Positions 17,772 through 26,052 of a DNA stretch of 64,000 bases are shown here, one piece after another (the stretch's first letter is position 1; the number at the start of each line of letters is the position of its first letter). Origin of the DNA: an uncultured Collinsella sp. (GTDB taxonomy: Bacteria; Actinomycetota; Coriobacteriia; Coriobacteriales; Coriobacteriaceae); assembly GCA_958453935.1 (NCBI GenBank), contig CAUDZT010000001.1, positions 1 to 64,000 of the forward strand, in the 5' to 3' direction. The notes beneath the pieces are model-generated. The model ran no database searches, was not told the DNA's origin, and saw only the letters and a program-made list of their open reading frames with translations. The position numbers were made by a program, and so were the translations under genes.

Positions 17772-18968
17772 ATGGCTCAGGCAAGACAAGATGGCATCTC
17801 ACTCAAGCAGTGGCTCCCGCTTATCGGGCTCGCCTGCTGCGCGTTCGTATTCAACACGTCGGAGTTCATGCCCATCGGCCTTCTGACTGATATCGCCGCG
17901 TCGTTCTCGCTCACCGAGGCCCAGGCAGGCATCATGATCTCGGTCTATGCCTGGGGCGTCATGCTGCTGTCGCTGCCGCTTATGGTGTTTGCCTCGCGCT
18001 TTGAGTTCAAGCGGATGCTGCTGGGCGTTTTGGCCGTGTTTTCGCTCGGCCAGTTCCTGTCCGCTGTGGCACCGACATATCCCATTTTGGTTTGCGCGCG
18101 TCTGGTGGTCGCCTGCGCGCATGCCGTGTTCTGGTCAGTCGCCTCGATCATGGCCTCGCGCCTGGTCGACGCCCGCCACGGGGCGCTCGCCATCAGCATG
18201 ATCGCTACGGGCTCGTCCATCGCGCAGATCTTTGGCCTGCCGATCGGTCGCGCCATCGGACTGGCCGTGGGCTGGCGCATGACATTCGCCGTGGTCGGTG
18301 CCCTCTCGGCTGTCGCGGTCGTCTACCAGGCCGCGGTGTTCCCGGCCATGCCGGTGGGCGAGCGCTTTACCGTTAAGCAGCTGCCCGAGCTGCTCAAGAA
18401 TCCGTTCCTGATCGCGCTCTATGCGGTCACGGTCTTTATGGCGACCGGCTATTACGCAGGCTACAGCTATATCGAGCCCTTCCTGGCACAGGTCGCGCAC
18501 GTCGACGCAAGTGCTATTACCATGACGCTGACGGCGTTCGGCTGCTCCGGCCTGGTGGGCAGCTGGCTGTTCGGCCGACTGTTTGATGGGCACCGGTTCC
18601 CGTTCTTGGCTATTACGCTCTCCGGCGTGCCGGTGGCTCTGCTGCTCATGGGTCCGGTTGCACCGTCGCTCGTCGCCGTTCTCGCTGTTTGCGCGCTATG
18701 GGGCTGCTGCTCCACGGCCTTTAACGTGGCGTTTCAGGCCGAGCTCATCAAGTACACGCCGGCGGATTCGTCGGCTGTCGCCATGTCGATCTTCTCGGGC
18801 CTGTTTAACCTCGGTATCGGCACGGGCACCGCAATCGGCGGCGCCGTGGTTTCGGGTCCCGGTATCGCTTGGATTGGCTTTGCGGGCGGGGCGATTACCG
18901 TCGTGGGCGTCATCCTCGCCATCACCGTTCTGTTCCCAGCCATACGCCGCGCAAAGCCTGTCGCCTAA
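17772..18968 (+). CDS. MFS exporter of the SotB/AraJ type
   Basis: Proton-driven 12-segment efflux carrier of 398 residues. The N-terminus (WLPLIGLACCAFVFNTSEFM PIGLL, allowing for the break) is diagnostic of the SotB/YdhP sugar-efflux branch of the DHA1 family. Motif A-like and motif C-like regions follow (WRMTFAVVGALSAVAVV). A GGAGAGG ribosome site precedes the ATG. It lies alone between a hairpin with promoter and a 65-bp palindrome. The substrate, arabinose-like sugars or drugs, is unproven. Confidence 0.85.
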   Translation: MAQARQDGISLKQWLPLIGLACCAFVFNTSEFMPIGLLTDIAASFSLTEAQAGIMISVYAWGVMLLSLPLMVFASRFEFKRMLLGVLAVFSLGQFLSAVAPTYPILVCARLVVACAHAVFWSVASIMASRLVDARHGALAISMIATGSSIAQIFGLPIGRAIGLAVGWRMTFAVVGALSAVAVVYQAAVFPAMPVGERFTVKQLPELLKNPFLIALYAVTVFMATGYYAGYSYIEPFLAQVAHVDASAITMTLTAFGCSGLVGSWLFGRLFDGHRFPFLAITLSGVPVALLLMGPVAPSLVAVLAVCALWGCCSTAFNVAFQAELIKYTPADSSAVAMSIFSGLFNLGIGTGTAIGGAVVSGPGIAWIGFAGGAITVVGVILAITVLFPAIRRAKPVA

Positions 18969-18983
18969 CCACATCCCCTCATC

Positions 18984-19050
18984 AGTTGCGGTGGAATAGT
19001 TCCTGTTTAAGGTCTCTGAAGGCCCAAGCGGGAACTATTTCACCGCAACT
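18984..19050. repeat. 65-bp palindromic repeat, copy 3
   Basis: Arms AGTTGCGGTGGAATAGTTCC and GGAACTATTTCACCGCAACT, 15 bases after the MFS stop codon. Relative to copies 1 and 2 both arms carry changes that keep pairing. Confidence 0.8.
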
Positions 19051-19121
19051 TATTTTGGGGGAGAGGATACAAGCCGGGCATACAATGGATGTCGTTGTGT
19101 TGAGCTTACCGGGAGGTTGCT

Positions 19122-20498
19122 ATGTGGGCATACGAGACGACGTTCTATCAGATCTATCCGCTGGGCTTTTGCGGAGCTCCGCGCGAAAACGCCGCCCCCG
19201 TTGCCGAGGATGAACTCGCCCAGGCTGCCAACGCTGCGCCCAACCCCGATGCGCCCATCATGAAGATCGCCCAATGGGCCGACTACCTGCAGGAACTCGG
19301 CGTTGGCGCCGTGCTCATCAATCCGCCGCTCGAGTCCGATAGCCATGGCTACGACACGCGCAGCCTGCGCCATATCGACCGTCGCTTGGGTGGGGATGCC
19401 GACTTTGCCGCCGTATGCGACACGCTGCATGCCCACGGCATCCGCGTGGTGCTCGACGCCGTCTTCAACCACGTCGGTCGTGGCTTTTGGGCCTTCCGCG
19501 ATGTGCAAGAGCGCAAGTGGGACTCGCCGTACAAGGACTGGTTCCACATTAGCTTTGACGGTGATTCCTGCTATGGCGACGGCTTTTGGTACGAGGGCTG
19601 GGAGGGCCATTTTGAGCTTGTGAAGCTCAACCTGCAAAACCCCGCCGTGGTCGATTACCTGCTCGAGTCCGTGCGCTGCTGGGCCGATGACTTTGGTGTC
19701 GACGGTCTGCGCCTGGACGTTGCCTATATGCTCGATCGCGACTTTATGCGCCGCCTGCACGGCTTTACCCGCGAGCTCAAGCCCGACTTTGTGCTGATCG
19801 GCGAGACGCTCCACGGCGACTACAACCAGATCGTCAACGACGAGATGCTCGACTCCTGCACCAACTACGAGTGCTACAAGGGCCTGTACTCCAGCTTTAA
19901 TTCGGTCAACATGTTCGAGATTGCCCACTCGCTGCATCGCCAGTTTGGCGGTGACCCGTGGTGCATTTATCGCGGCAAGCATTTGCTGTCGTTTGTCGAC
20001 AACCACGACGTGCCGCGCCTGGCGAGCATCCTGACGGACAAGTCGTGCCTGCGTCCCGCCTGCGGCATGCTCTTTGGCATGCCGGGCATTCCGTGTGTCT
20101 ACTATGGCAGCGAGTGGGGGATTGCCGGCGAAAAGGGCGGCCCCGATGGCGACTGGGCGCTGCGACCTGCGCTCGACGAGCCCGCACCCAACGAGCTGAC
20201 GGCATTTATTACACAGCTCGCGAACCTGCGCTCGGCAAACGATGCGGCGGCCCGCGCTCTCAACTATGGCGCGTACCGCAACGTGGTGATCCAGAACAAG
20301 CAGCTGCTGTTCGAGCGCGCCTGCGACGACGCGACGGTGCTCGTGGCGGTCAATGCCGTGAACGAGCCCTATACCTTTGGAGCCGGCGAGCTCAACGGCT
20401 CCTTTGTCGATTTGCTTGCCGACGGCGTGCCCACGGTCGAGCTGACGGGCTCCCTTGAGCTTGCGCCCTACGAGGTGCGCTATCTGTTGAGGGCCTAG
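19122..20498 (+). CDS. Alpha-amylase-family glycosidase (GH13)
   Basis: Intracellular glycoside hydrolase of 458 residues without a signal peptide, so probably acting on imported maltodextrins or related alpha-glucosides. The GH13 regions are present: DAVFNHVG (region I), GLRLDVAYM with nucleophile Asp199 (II), IGETLH with acid/base Glu228 (III) and VDNHDVPR with Asp296 (IV). It is short for the family and lacks an N-terminal dimerisation domain. The DNA glycosylase gene starts 3 bases after its stop. Exact specificity is unknown. Confidence 0.88.
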   Translation: MWAYETTFYQIYPLGFCGAPRENAAPVAEDELAQAANAAPNPDAPIMKIAQWADYLQELGVGAVLINPPLESDSHGYDTRSLRHIDRRLGGDADFAAVCDTLHAHGIRVVLDAVFNHVGRGFWAFRDVQERKWDSPYKDWFHISFDGDSCYGDGFWYEGWEGHFELVKLNLQNPAVVDYLLESVRCWADDFGVDGLRLDVAYMLDRDFMRRLHGFTRELKPDFVLIGETLHGDYNQIVNDEMLDSCTNYECYKGLYSSFNSVNMFEIAHSLHRQFGGDPWCIYRGKHLLSFVDNHDVPRLASILTDKSCLRPACGMLFGMPGIPCVYYGSEWGIAGEKGGPDGDWALRPALDEPAPNELTAFITQLANLRSANDAAARALNYGAYRNVVIQNKQLLFERACDDATVLVAVNAVNEPYTFGAGELNGSFVDLLADGVPTVELTGSLELAPYEVRYLLRA

Positions 20499-20501
20499 GC
20501 C

Positions 20502-21065
20502 ATGGCAGCGTCTGACGAGGGCTATCAACATATTGAGCATGGGTTTGAGCCCGTGTTTGACGAGCGCTCGCGCGTTTTGGTGCTCGGGTCGTTTCCCTCG
20601 GTGCTTTCGCGCGCCAATGCCTTTTATTATGGCAATCCTCAGAACCGCTTTTGGCGCGTGCTGGCCGCGTGCCTCGGTTCGCCTGTGCCGCCCAACGAGG
20701 GCGACGCTTTGGCAGGTAACGAGCCAGCGACGCTCGACGCCTCGATTGCCGCCAAGCGATCCATGCTGCTGAACGGCGGCGTGGCCCTGTGGGACGTGAT
20801 CGAGAGCTGCGACATTAAGGGCTCGAGTGACGCGAGCATTCGTAACGTTGTACCGGCAGATATCGAGCGCATTACCGGCGCAGCTCCCATTGAGCAGGTG
20901 ATATGCAACGGTGGTACAGCTGGCCGGCTCTACAAGCGCTATCTACAAGAACGCACCGGGCTGTCCGCCATCGTACTGCCCTCGACAAGCCCCGCCAATG
21001 CCGCCTGGCGCCTAGAACGTCTTGTTGAGCGTTGGCGCGAAGCCGTTGGCTGGGCGGCGCTGTAA
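20502..21065 (+). CDS. DNA-deoxyinosine (hypoxanthine) glycosylase, UDG superfamily
   Basis: DNA repair enzyme of 187 residues that would remove deaminated adenine. It has the two superfamily motifs in the form typical of the family-6 HDG group: LVLGSFPSVLSRANAFYYG near residue 25 and the late LPSTSPANAAW near 163, plus NRFWRVL and ALWDVIESC. It follows the amylase-family gene by 3 bases and is probably translated from the same mRNA. It converges on a minus-strand gene 1 bp away. Confidence 0.85.
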   Translation: MAASDEGYQHIEHGFEPVFDERSRVLVLGSFPSVLSRANAFYYGNPQNRFWRVLAACLGSPVPPNEGDALAGNEPATLDASIAAKRSMLLNGGVALWDVIESCDIKGSSDASIRNVVPADIERITGAAPIEQVICNGGTAGRLYKRYLQERTGLSAIVLPSTSPANAAWRLERLVERWREAVGWAAL

Positions 21066-21066
21066 T

Positions 21067-21726
21067 TTAGATATCTGATTGGGCGCGGGTGCCGAGGCGT
21101 TTCATGATGGCATGCCAGATCGGTGCGGGCAGTGCAGGCTTGACGCGCACCATGCCGTCGGCATCGACGCCACCGGCATTGCCACCGCCAAGCAACTGCG
21201 CATGTTCAATGGAGCAGCCCATGCGCACAGCGCCCACAAGCTTATCCATCGCTTCCGAAAAAGGCCGGCGCAAGAGGCCCATGCGCGGGGAGCGACGAAG
21301 CGCCGCAATGCCGCTGCCGGCGCAGATGACAACGCCGCCACACCACAATTGGCCCTGGCGCTCGCATGCCTTGTGCAGGCGAACGGCGGCCCCGCGCGCC
21401 TGCTCAGCGCCCTCTTGTGCGGCTTGAATCATGGCATAGACACGCGTTCCCGTACCGCCAAGGCGATCGAGTATCTGCTCGACAGCGATCATAGCCTCAT
21501 CGTCAAATGCATCATCAACAGCGAGCACCATGCCATCGACTGCACCAACGCCATCTGCCTTCAAGTTGACCGGGTGGGGGAGCGCGGTGCCGGAAAGCTG
21601 TGCATAGGCGGCGATGGCATCCTGCAGGTCCCAGAGCAAAAACTCAAGATCGGCGCTCTCGGGAATACTGACATACGCAATGGTTTGCAGTGTTTTGGGC
21701 TTATCGCTGCGCGCGGTCGTCTCCAT
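21067..21726 (-). CDS. Uncharacterised protein, possibly flavodoxin-like
   Basis: Not firmly recognised; 219 residues. The middle has alternating strand/helix segments (GAVDGMVLAVDDAFDDEAMI; TGTRVYAMIQAA) and a late RRPFSEAMDKLVGAVRMG that recalls NAD(P)H:FMN-reductase-like proteins, but no clear nucleotide loop is visible. AAAGGAGG precedes the ATG at 21726. It is divergent from the aminotransferase and convergent with the DNA glycosylase. Treat the fold suggestion as weak. Confidence 0.6.
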   Translation of the reverse strand: METTARSDKPKTLQTIAYVSIPESADLEFLLWDLQDAIAAYAQLSGTALPHPVNLKADGVGAVDGMVLAVDDAFDDEAMIAVEQILDRLGGTGTRVYAMIQAAQEGAEQARGAAVRLHKACERQGQLWCGGVVICAGSGIAALRRSPRMGLLRRPFSEAMDKLVGAVRMGCSIEHAQLLGGGNAGGVDADGMVRVKPALPAPIWHAIMKRLGTRAQSDI

Positions 21727-21819
21727 GCCGCCTCCTTTCCGGTTGGTTTCCGTTTAGGTTACACCGTCTGGTGACGCTTCGCCGCGCTATCCTAGTGCAA
21801 CCCTTACGAAAGGAACGCC

Positions 21820-22956
21820 ATGCGTCTGCCCATGAATACCTCGCTTGCCACGCTCAAGCCCTCCGGCATCCGTCGGATAAACGCGCTCGCTGCCCAGCAC
21901 CCGGGGTGCATCGCGCTTGCGCTCGGCGAGCCCGATTTTCCCACGCCCGATGTGATTAGCGCCGAGGTGACTGCCTCGCTGGACCGCGGTGACACGCACT
22001 ATCCGCCCAACAACGGTCGCCCCGCCCTGCGCGAGGCGTTATCTGCCTACATGGGGGACGCGGGCCTTGCGTTTTCGGCCGACGAGGTCATCCTAACCGA
22101 CGGCGCGACCGAGGCCCTGTCGGCAACATTCATGGCTATGCTCAACCCCGGCGACGAGGTCATTATCCCCACGCCTGCCTTTGGCCTGTACGAGAGCATC
22201 GTCGTGGCCAACCACGCCAAAGCAGTCTTTTTGGATACGGAGCCCGCGCAATTCCAGATTGACGAGGATGCGCTTCGTGCTTGCGTGACGCCGGCGACCA
22301 AGGCCATCGTCATCTGCTCGCCCAACAATCCTACGGGCTGTATCCTCAACGCGGCTTCGCTCGACGCCGTGGCGCACGTGGCGGAGCAGGCGGGCATCTA
22401 CGTGGTCTGCGACGACGTATACAACCGCCTGGTTTATGTGGATGGCTACGAGCGCTTTGCCCAGCGCCACCCGGAGCTGCGCGATCAGACGGTGGTCATC
22501 GAGAGCTTCTCCAAGCCTTGGGCTATGACCGGCTGGCGCTTGGGCTGGCTCGCAGCGGCAGCTCCCGTTATCGCCGAGATCGCCAAGGCTCACCAATACC
22601 TGGTATCGAGTGCCGTTTCCTTCGAAATGGACGCCGCGGCCCGAGCCCTCACCGTCGACCCTGCCCCCATGCTCAAAGTCTACCGAGCCCGCCGCGAACG
22701 CGTGCTCGCAGCCTTAGACGCCATGGGCCTCGACGTCGTAGAACCCGCAGGAGCCTTCTACACTTTCCCGAACATCAAACAATTCGGCCTAACCAGCGAA
22801 GACTTCTGCATCAAAGCCATCAACGAAGCCAACGTAGCCCTAGTCCCCGGAGACTGCTTCGGCACCGAAGGCCACATCCGCCTGAGCTACTGTGTCTCCG
22901 ACAAAGACCTAGACGAAGGCCTAACCCGCCTGTCCACCTTCATTTCGACTTTGTAG
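21820..22956 (+). CDS. Class I/II aminotransferase (PLP-dependent)
   Basis: Pyridoxal-phosphate enzyme of 378 residues, fold type I, cytosolic. The family motifs are ALGEPDFPTP, SPNNPTG, the substrate-cofactor region DDVYNRLVY and the Schiff-base lysine in SFSKPWAMTGWRLGW near residue 231. Best matched to aspartate or aromatic aminotransferase-like enzymes; the amino donor is unknown. AAAGGAA precedes the ATG. From about 22620 to the stop, codon use switches from GAG/AAG to GAA/AAA and C exceeds G, unlike the first two thirds. A giant palindrome starts about 50 bp downstream. Confidence 0.9.
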   Translation: MRLPMNTSLATLKPSGIRRINALAAQHPGCIALALGEPDFPTPDVISAEVTASLDRGDTHYPPNNGRPALREALSAYMGDAGLAFSADEVILTDGATEALSATFMAMLNPGDEVIIPTPAFGLYESIVVANHAKAVFLDTEPAQFQIDEDALRACVTPATKAIVICSPNNPTGCILNAASLDAVAHVAEQAGIYVVCDDVYNRLVYVDGYERFAQRHPELRDQTVVIESFSKPWAMTGWRLGWLAAAAPVIAEIAKAHQYLVSSAVSFEMDAAARALTVDPAPMLKVYRARRERVLAALDAMGLDVVEPAGAFYTFPNIKQFGLTSEDFCIKAINEANVALVPGDCFGTEGHIRLSYCVSDKDLDEGLTRLSTFISTL

Positions 22957-23009
22957 TCCTCAGGGATGCAACACATCAGCCCACCGACCTAAGAGTTATG
23001 CGCGGGGCG

Positions 23010-23228
23010 CGCCGGCCAACGGACACGAGGATTCGCAGCAAAGGCAACGTAGCTCCGGCCGGGAGGGGCAGGGCGAGTTTTCCGTAGATTCCGCACGAGC
23101 CGAAGGCCACTTAATGTGGCCTTCGTGCGAGCCAGGACTTGACCGAGCGGAAAACTCGCCCTGCCCCTCCCGGCCGGAGCGTATGCAGGGTTTGTGTACG
23201 AATCCTCGCGCCCGTTGACCGACGCCGG
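23010..23228. repeat. Long-palindrome element A upstream of rplJ
   Basis: A perfect 33-bp inverted repeat (23052-23084 and 23148-23180) encloses a 63-nt core. Outside it the pairing continues imperfectly (CGAGGATTCG near 23026 with CGAATCCTCG near 23200) to about 220 bp in total. The core has stem GCAC, 5-nt bulge GAGCC, stem GAAGGCCAC, loop TTAAT, GTGGCCTTC, GTGC, then GAGCCAGGACT. The same core is in elements B (38131-38271) and C (55389-55565) with compensatory changes, but the arms differ. It fills most of the 503-bp gap up to rplJ; the rest holds the rplJ promoter and leader. Confidence 0.85.
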
Positions 23229-23243
23229 GGTCCCCGCCATAAT
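23215..23243 (+). promoter_or_regulatory. Predicted rplJL promoter
   Basis: TTGACC and CATAAT are exactly 17 bases apart. The -35 lies in the outer right arm of the long palindrome. Transcription would begin about 210 bases before rplJ, leaving room for a leader. Confidence 0.65.
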
Positions 23244-23249
23244 ACTTTC

Positions 23250-23459
23250 GGTTCACGCACGAATCCGCTGCCAGAGACAGCCGGTGCAAACGGGCATCGC
23301 CCGCGAGCTTAATGGGATATCCCGCCAGCCGAGGTGGTCGAGTAGATATGTCTTCTCGCCCCCGTCGCTCATGCAGCGCGGGGGCTTTCTTTTTGGACAT
23401 GCCCCCGTCACGTCCTTGTGGCGGACCGTGCCCGGAAAGAATTCGAGGAGGTGTAATTC
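23250..23459 (+). promoter_or_regulatory. rplJ leader with attenuator (L10-leader candidate)
   Basis: The 5' leader contains small hairpins (near 23312-23325, GGGATATCCC) and a terminator-like stem GCCCCCG / CGGGGGC at 23358-23385 followed by TTTCTTTTT. The ribosome site GAGGAGG is just before rplJ. A terminator inside the leader fits autoregulation by the L10(L12) complex as known in many bacteria; I did not match the full consensus. Confidence 0.55.
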
Positions 23460-23981
23460 ATGCCCCAGCAGTACAAAATCGACAAGGTTGCAGAGATCGA
23501 GTCCCGTATCGCCGAGAACGCCGGTCTGTTCGTCGTCAACTACAACGGTCTGACGGTTAAGCAGGCTCAGGAGCTGCGTCATCAGCTTCGCGAGTGCGGC
23601 GCCGAGATGAAGGTCTACAAGAACAACCTGGTCAAGATCGCTCTCAAGAACCAGGAGCAGCCCGAGCTCGACGAGATCCTCGCCGGCCCCGTCGCTTATG
23701 TGTTCTACGAGACCGAGCCGGTCGAGGCCGCTAAGGCCCTTAAGGACTTCTCTGCTAAGTCCAAGGGCGTCCTTGAGATCAAGGGCGGTATCTCCGACGG
23801 CAAGGCCGTTTCCGCTGATGATGTTAAGGCTATCGCCGAGCTGCCCACCAAGGATCAGCTTCTCGGCCAGATCGCCGGTCTCATCTCCGGTTTCGCTCGC
23901 GACATCGCTGTCTGCGTCAACGGCGTTTCCTCTGGTCTCGCTCGTTCGATCCAGCAGGTCTCCGAGCAGAAGGCAGCCTAG
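23460..23981 (+). CDS. rplJ: 50S ribosomal protein L10
   Basis: Stalk-base protein of the large subunit, binding L12 dimers through its C-terminal helix and 23S rRNA through its N-terminal domain. The 173 residues have the usual length. The N-terminus KIDKVAEIESRIAENAGLFV and the RHQLRECGAEMKVYKNNLVK region are typical, and the Ala-rich C-terminus supplies the L12-binding helix. The ATG at 23460 has GAGGAGG upstream. First gene of the rplJ-rplL pair; rplK and rplA are not adjacent here. Confidence 0.96.
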   Translation: MPQQYKIDKVAEIESRIAENAGLFVVNYNGLTVKQAQELRHQLRECGAEMKVYKNNLVKIALKNQEQPELDEILAGPVAYVFYETEPVEAAKALKDFSAKSKGVLEIKGGISDGKAVSADDVKAIAELPTKDQLLGQIAGLISGFARDIAVCVNGVSSGLARSIQQVSEQKAA

Positions 23982-24083
23982 TCGCTGTTTTCACCCGCGG
24001 CGGCAACGCCGCACCCCAGGCGCATTCGCGCCGTGTTTTAACTGATCTCCGTGCACAGACACGGAAACCGAAAGGACTTAGAA

Positions 24084-24461
24084 ATGGCTAAGCTTACCAC
24101 CGATGAGATCATCGATGCTCTTAAGGAAATGACCCTTCTCGAGGCTTCCGAGCTCGTCAAGGCTATCGAGGACACCTTCGGCGTTTCCGCCGCTGCTCCT
24201 GCCGCTGTTGTCGCCGCTCCCGCTGCTGGCGCTGCTGAGGCCGAGGAGAAGACCGAGTTTGACGTCGTGCTCGAGGGCTTCGGCGACAACAAGATCCAGG
24301 TCATCAAGGCCGTCCGTGAGCTCACCAACCTTGGCCTGAAGGAGGCCAAGGAGGTCGTCGAGGGCGCTCCCAAGGCTGTTCTCGAGGGTGCCAAGAAGGA
24401 GGACGCCGAGGCTGCCAAGGAGAAGCTCGAGGCTGCTGGCGCTGCTGTCACCCTCAAGTAA
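24084..24461 (+). CDS. rplL: 50S ribosomal protein L7/L12
   Basis: Multicopy stalk protein that recruits translation GTPases. It has 125 residues with the N-terminal dimerisation domain ([20 protein letters not shown]), an Ala-rich hinge near residues 40-52 and the C-terminal factor-binding domain ([33 protein letters not shown]). AAAGGA lies upstream of the ATG. The 102-bp gap after rplJ holds no terminator; a strong one follows rplL. Confidence 0.97.
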   Translation: MAKLTTDEIIDALKEMTLLEASELVKAIEDTFGVSAAAPAAVVAAPAAGAAEAEEKTEFDVVLEGFGDNKIQVIKAVRELTNLGLKEAKEVVEGAPKAVLEGAKKEDAEAAKEKLEAAGAAVTLK

Positions 24462-24489
24462 TCAGGCTTTCTCGCCAGATTTCTTTGCA

Positions 24490-24527
24490 GACGGGACTCG
24501 CTATGCGAGCCCCGTCTTTTTTGTTTT
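24490..24527 (+). terminator. Terminator of the rplJL operon
   Basis: GACGGGACTCG pairs with CGAGCCCCGTC (one mismatch), followed by six T residues. In the 313-bp gap up to galU I otherwise see only AT-containing sequence that may hold the galU promoter. Confidence 0.85.
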
Positions 24528-24774
24528 GGTCCCTCATTCCCATTGCTCGGCATGCAGAACATCGCTGTCTTCGCCGTGCCAATCCCGTTACCGCTGGGGC
24601 GTAAAATTGCACCATTCGAGCAATAATTTGCGTTGACCTGCTGAAGAATTGCGTTTGCCTTACGGCGACGTATGTCTTCGGCGGTAAGATACTTCGGTAT
24701 CGCAATTTGGTCTGCGGCCGCCGTGCCGCACGCATAGGGCGCATTCTGCGCCTGCGAAAGGATCCTTGAATAAC

Positions 24775-25683
24775 ATGAAGGCAATCATCCCCGCCGCCGG
24801 TCTTGGCACGCGTTTTCTGCCTGGCACTAAGTGCACGCCCAAAGAGATGTTGCCGGTGCTCGACAAGCCGGTCATTCAGTATGTCGTTGAGGAGGCACTC
24901 GACCCCGAGGAGGTCGACGACGCCATCATCGTTACCTCTCCCGGTAAGCCTGAGCTGCTGAGCTACTTCCAGCCCGATCGCTCGCTCGAGAACCTGCTGC
25001 GCGAGCGCGGCAAGAACGCCTATGCCGATGCCGTTGCCCACGCTGGCGGTATGCCGGTCGACTTCCGTTATCAGTACGAGCCCAAGGGCCTCGGCCATGC
25101 TATCCGCTCTGCTGCCGACGCTGTGGCAGGGGAGAACTTCCTGGTTCTTCTGGGCGACTACGTTGTGCCTAACCGCGACATCTGCGACAAGATGCTCGCC
25201 GTTTCCAAGGAGCACGGTGGCGCTTCGGTTATCGCCGTCGCTGCTTGCTCGCCCGAGGAAGTCAGCCGCTACGGCGTTATTGCCGGCGAGCGCGTCGGTT
25301 CGCTCGAGGGCGCCGAGGGCGTTGCCGATGCCGAGCCGGGCGCTGTCTGGCGCATCGGCGGTCTGGTCGAGAAGCCCGCTCCCGAGGCGGCTCCGTCCAA
25401 CCTGTACATCGTCGGCCGTTACCTGCTGAGCCCGCTGGTCATGGACCTGCTGGCCGATCAGCAGGCCGGTAAGGGCGGCGAGATTCAGTTGACTGACGCC
25501 ATGGCCCGCTCGCTCGACCGCGAGGCCATGTACGCTGTCGTCATCGACCCGCTTTCGGGCTACGACACCGGCACCCCGTCTGGCTGGATGGCAACCAACG
25601 CCCTCATGGCCGCAAGCGATCCTCGCTTTGCCAGCGCCTTCTGGGACGCCATCGACGAGCGCGGCGGCTTGATGCGTAAGTAA
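24775..25683 (+). CDS. galU: UTP-glucose-1-phosphate uridylyltransferase
   Basis: Makes UDP-glucose from UTP and glucose-1-phosphate for surface-glycan synthesis. The 302 residues show the nucleotidyltransferase signature AAGLGTRFLPGTKCTPKEML at the N-terminus, QYEPKGLGHAI near 95, LLGDYVV near 122 and GGLVEKPAP near 196. The start MKAIIPAAG at 24775 fits the family N-terminus; a TTG at 24766 is also possible, and the ribosome site GAAAGGA lies between ideal distances for the two. Single-gene unit with its own terminator. Confidence 0.95.
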   Translation: MKAIIPAAGLGTRFLPGTKCTPKEMLPVLDKPVIQYVVEEALDPEEVDDAIIVTSPGKPELLSYFQPDRSLENLLRERGKNAYADAVAHAGGMPVDFRYQYEPKGLGHAIRSAADAVAGENFLVLLGDYVVPNRDICDKMLAVSKEHGGASVIAVAACSPEEVSRYGVIAGERVGSLEGAEGVADAEPGAVWRIGGLVEKPAPEAAPSNLYIVGRYLLSPLVMDLLADQQAGKGGEIQLTDAMARSLDREAMYAVVIDPLSGYDTGTPSGWMATNALMAASDPRFASAFWDAIDERGGLMRK

Positions 25684-25703
25684 GCCTTCGGGCATCGACA
25701 TTT

Positions 25704-25738
25704 ACGGGCGTGGACCTCGGTTCGCGCCCGTTTTTTTT
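25704..25738 (+). terminator. Terminator of galU
   Basis: ACGGGCG / CGCCCGT stem followed by eight T residues, 20 bases after the galU stop. Confidence 0.85.
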
Positions 25739-25760
25739 GTTCGGGCTGCAATCGTGGCTC

Positions 25761-25932
25761 CGGAAAGTGCGACCCACAATTTGATCGAATTCTGGGACGC
25801 GCTTTCCGGTTAGGGCCCCTAGCGGAAAGTGCGACCCGGAATTTCGGCTCAGAACGGGATATGCTTTCCCAAACAGGGCTCAACCGGAAACTGCGACCCA
25901 GTTTGAGGCCTCAAAACGGGATGCAGTTTCCG
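25761..25932. repeat. GGAAA palindrome array 2 (three units)
   Basis: Three units of 47-48 bp start at 25761, 25823 and 25885, a period of 62 bp. Each has CGGAAA-N-TGCGACCC on the left and GGGA-N2-GC-N2-TTTCC on the right. The 172-bp array is repeated at 27770-27941 in the same orientation with only two differences, at 25922 and 25926. It fills about half of the 369-bp gap after galU; the rest holds two terminators. Confidence 0.85.
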
Positions 25933-25995
25933 TCCGATCTGTCATGAGCAACTTGGTGCTCGTCCACGACAGTTTCGTTCGCTGGTCTTCCAAGT

Positions 25996-26023
25996 AAAAG
26001 GGCCGTCCCGTGAGGGGCGGCCC
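25996..26023 (-). terminator. Terminator of the zinc-ribbon membrane protein gene
   Basis: On the minus strand GGGCCG..CGGCCC is followed by TTTTAC, 30 bases after the stop codon. Confidence 0.65.
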
Positions 26024-26052
26024 GATTTGGCTGTGGGTTTGCTTGTCAGACG

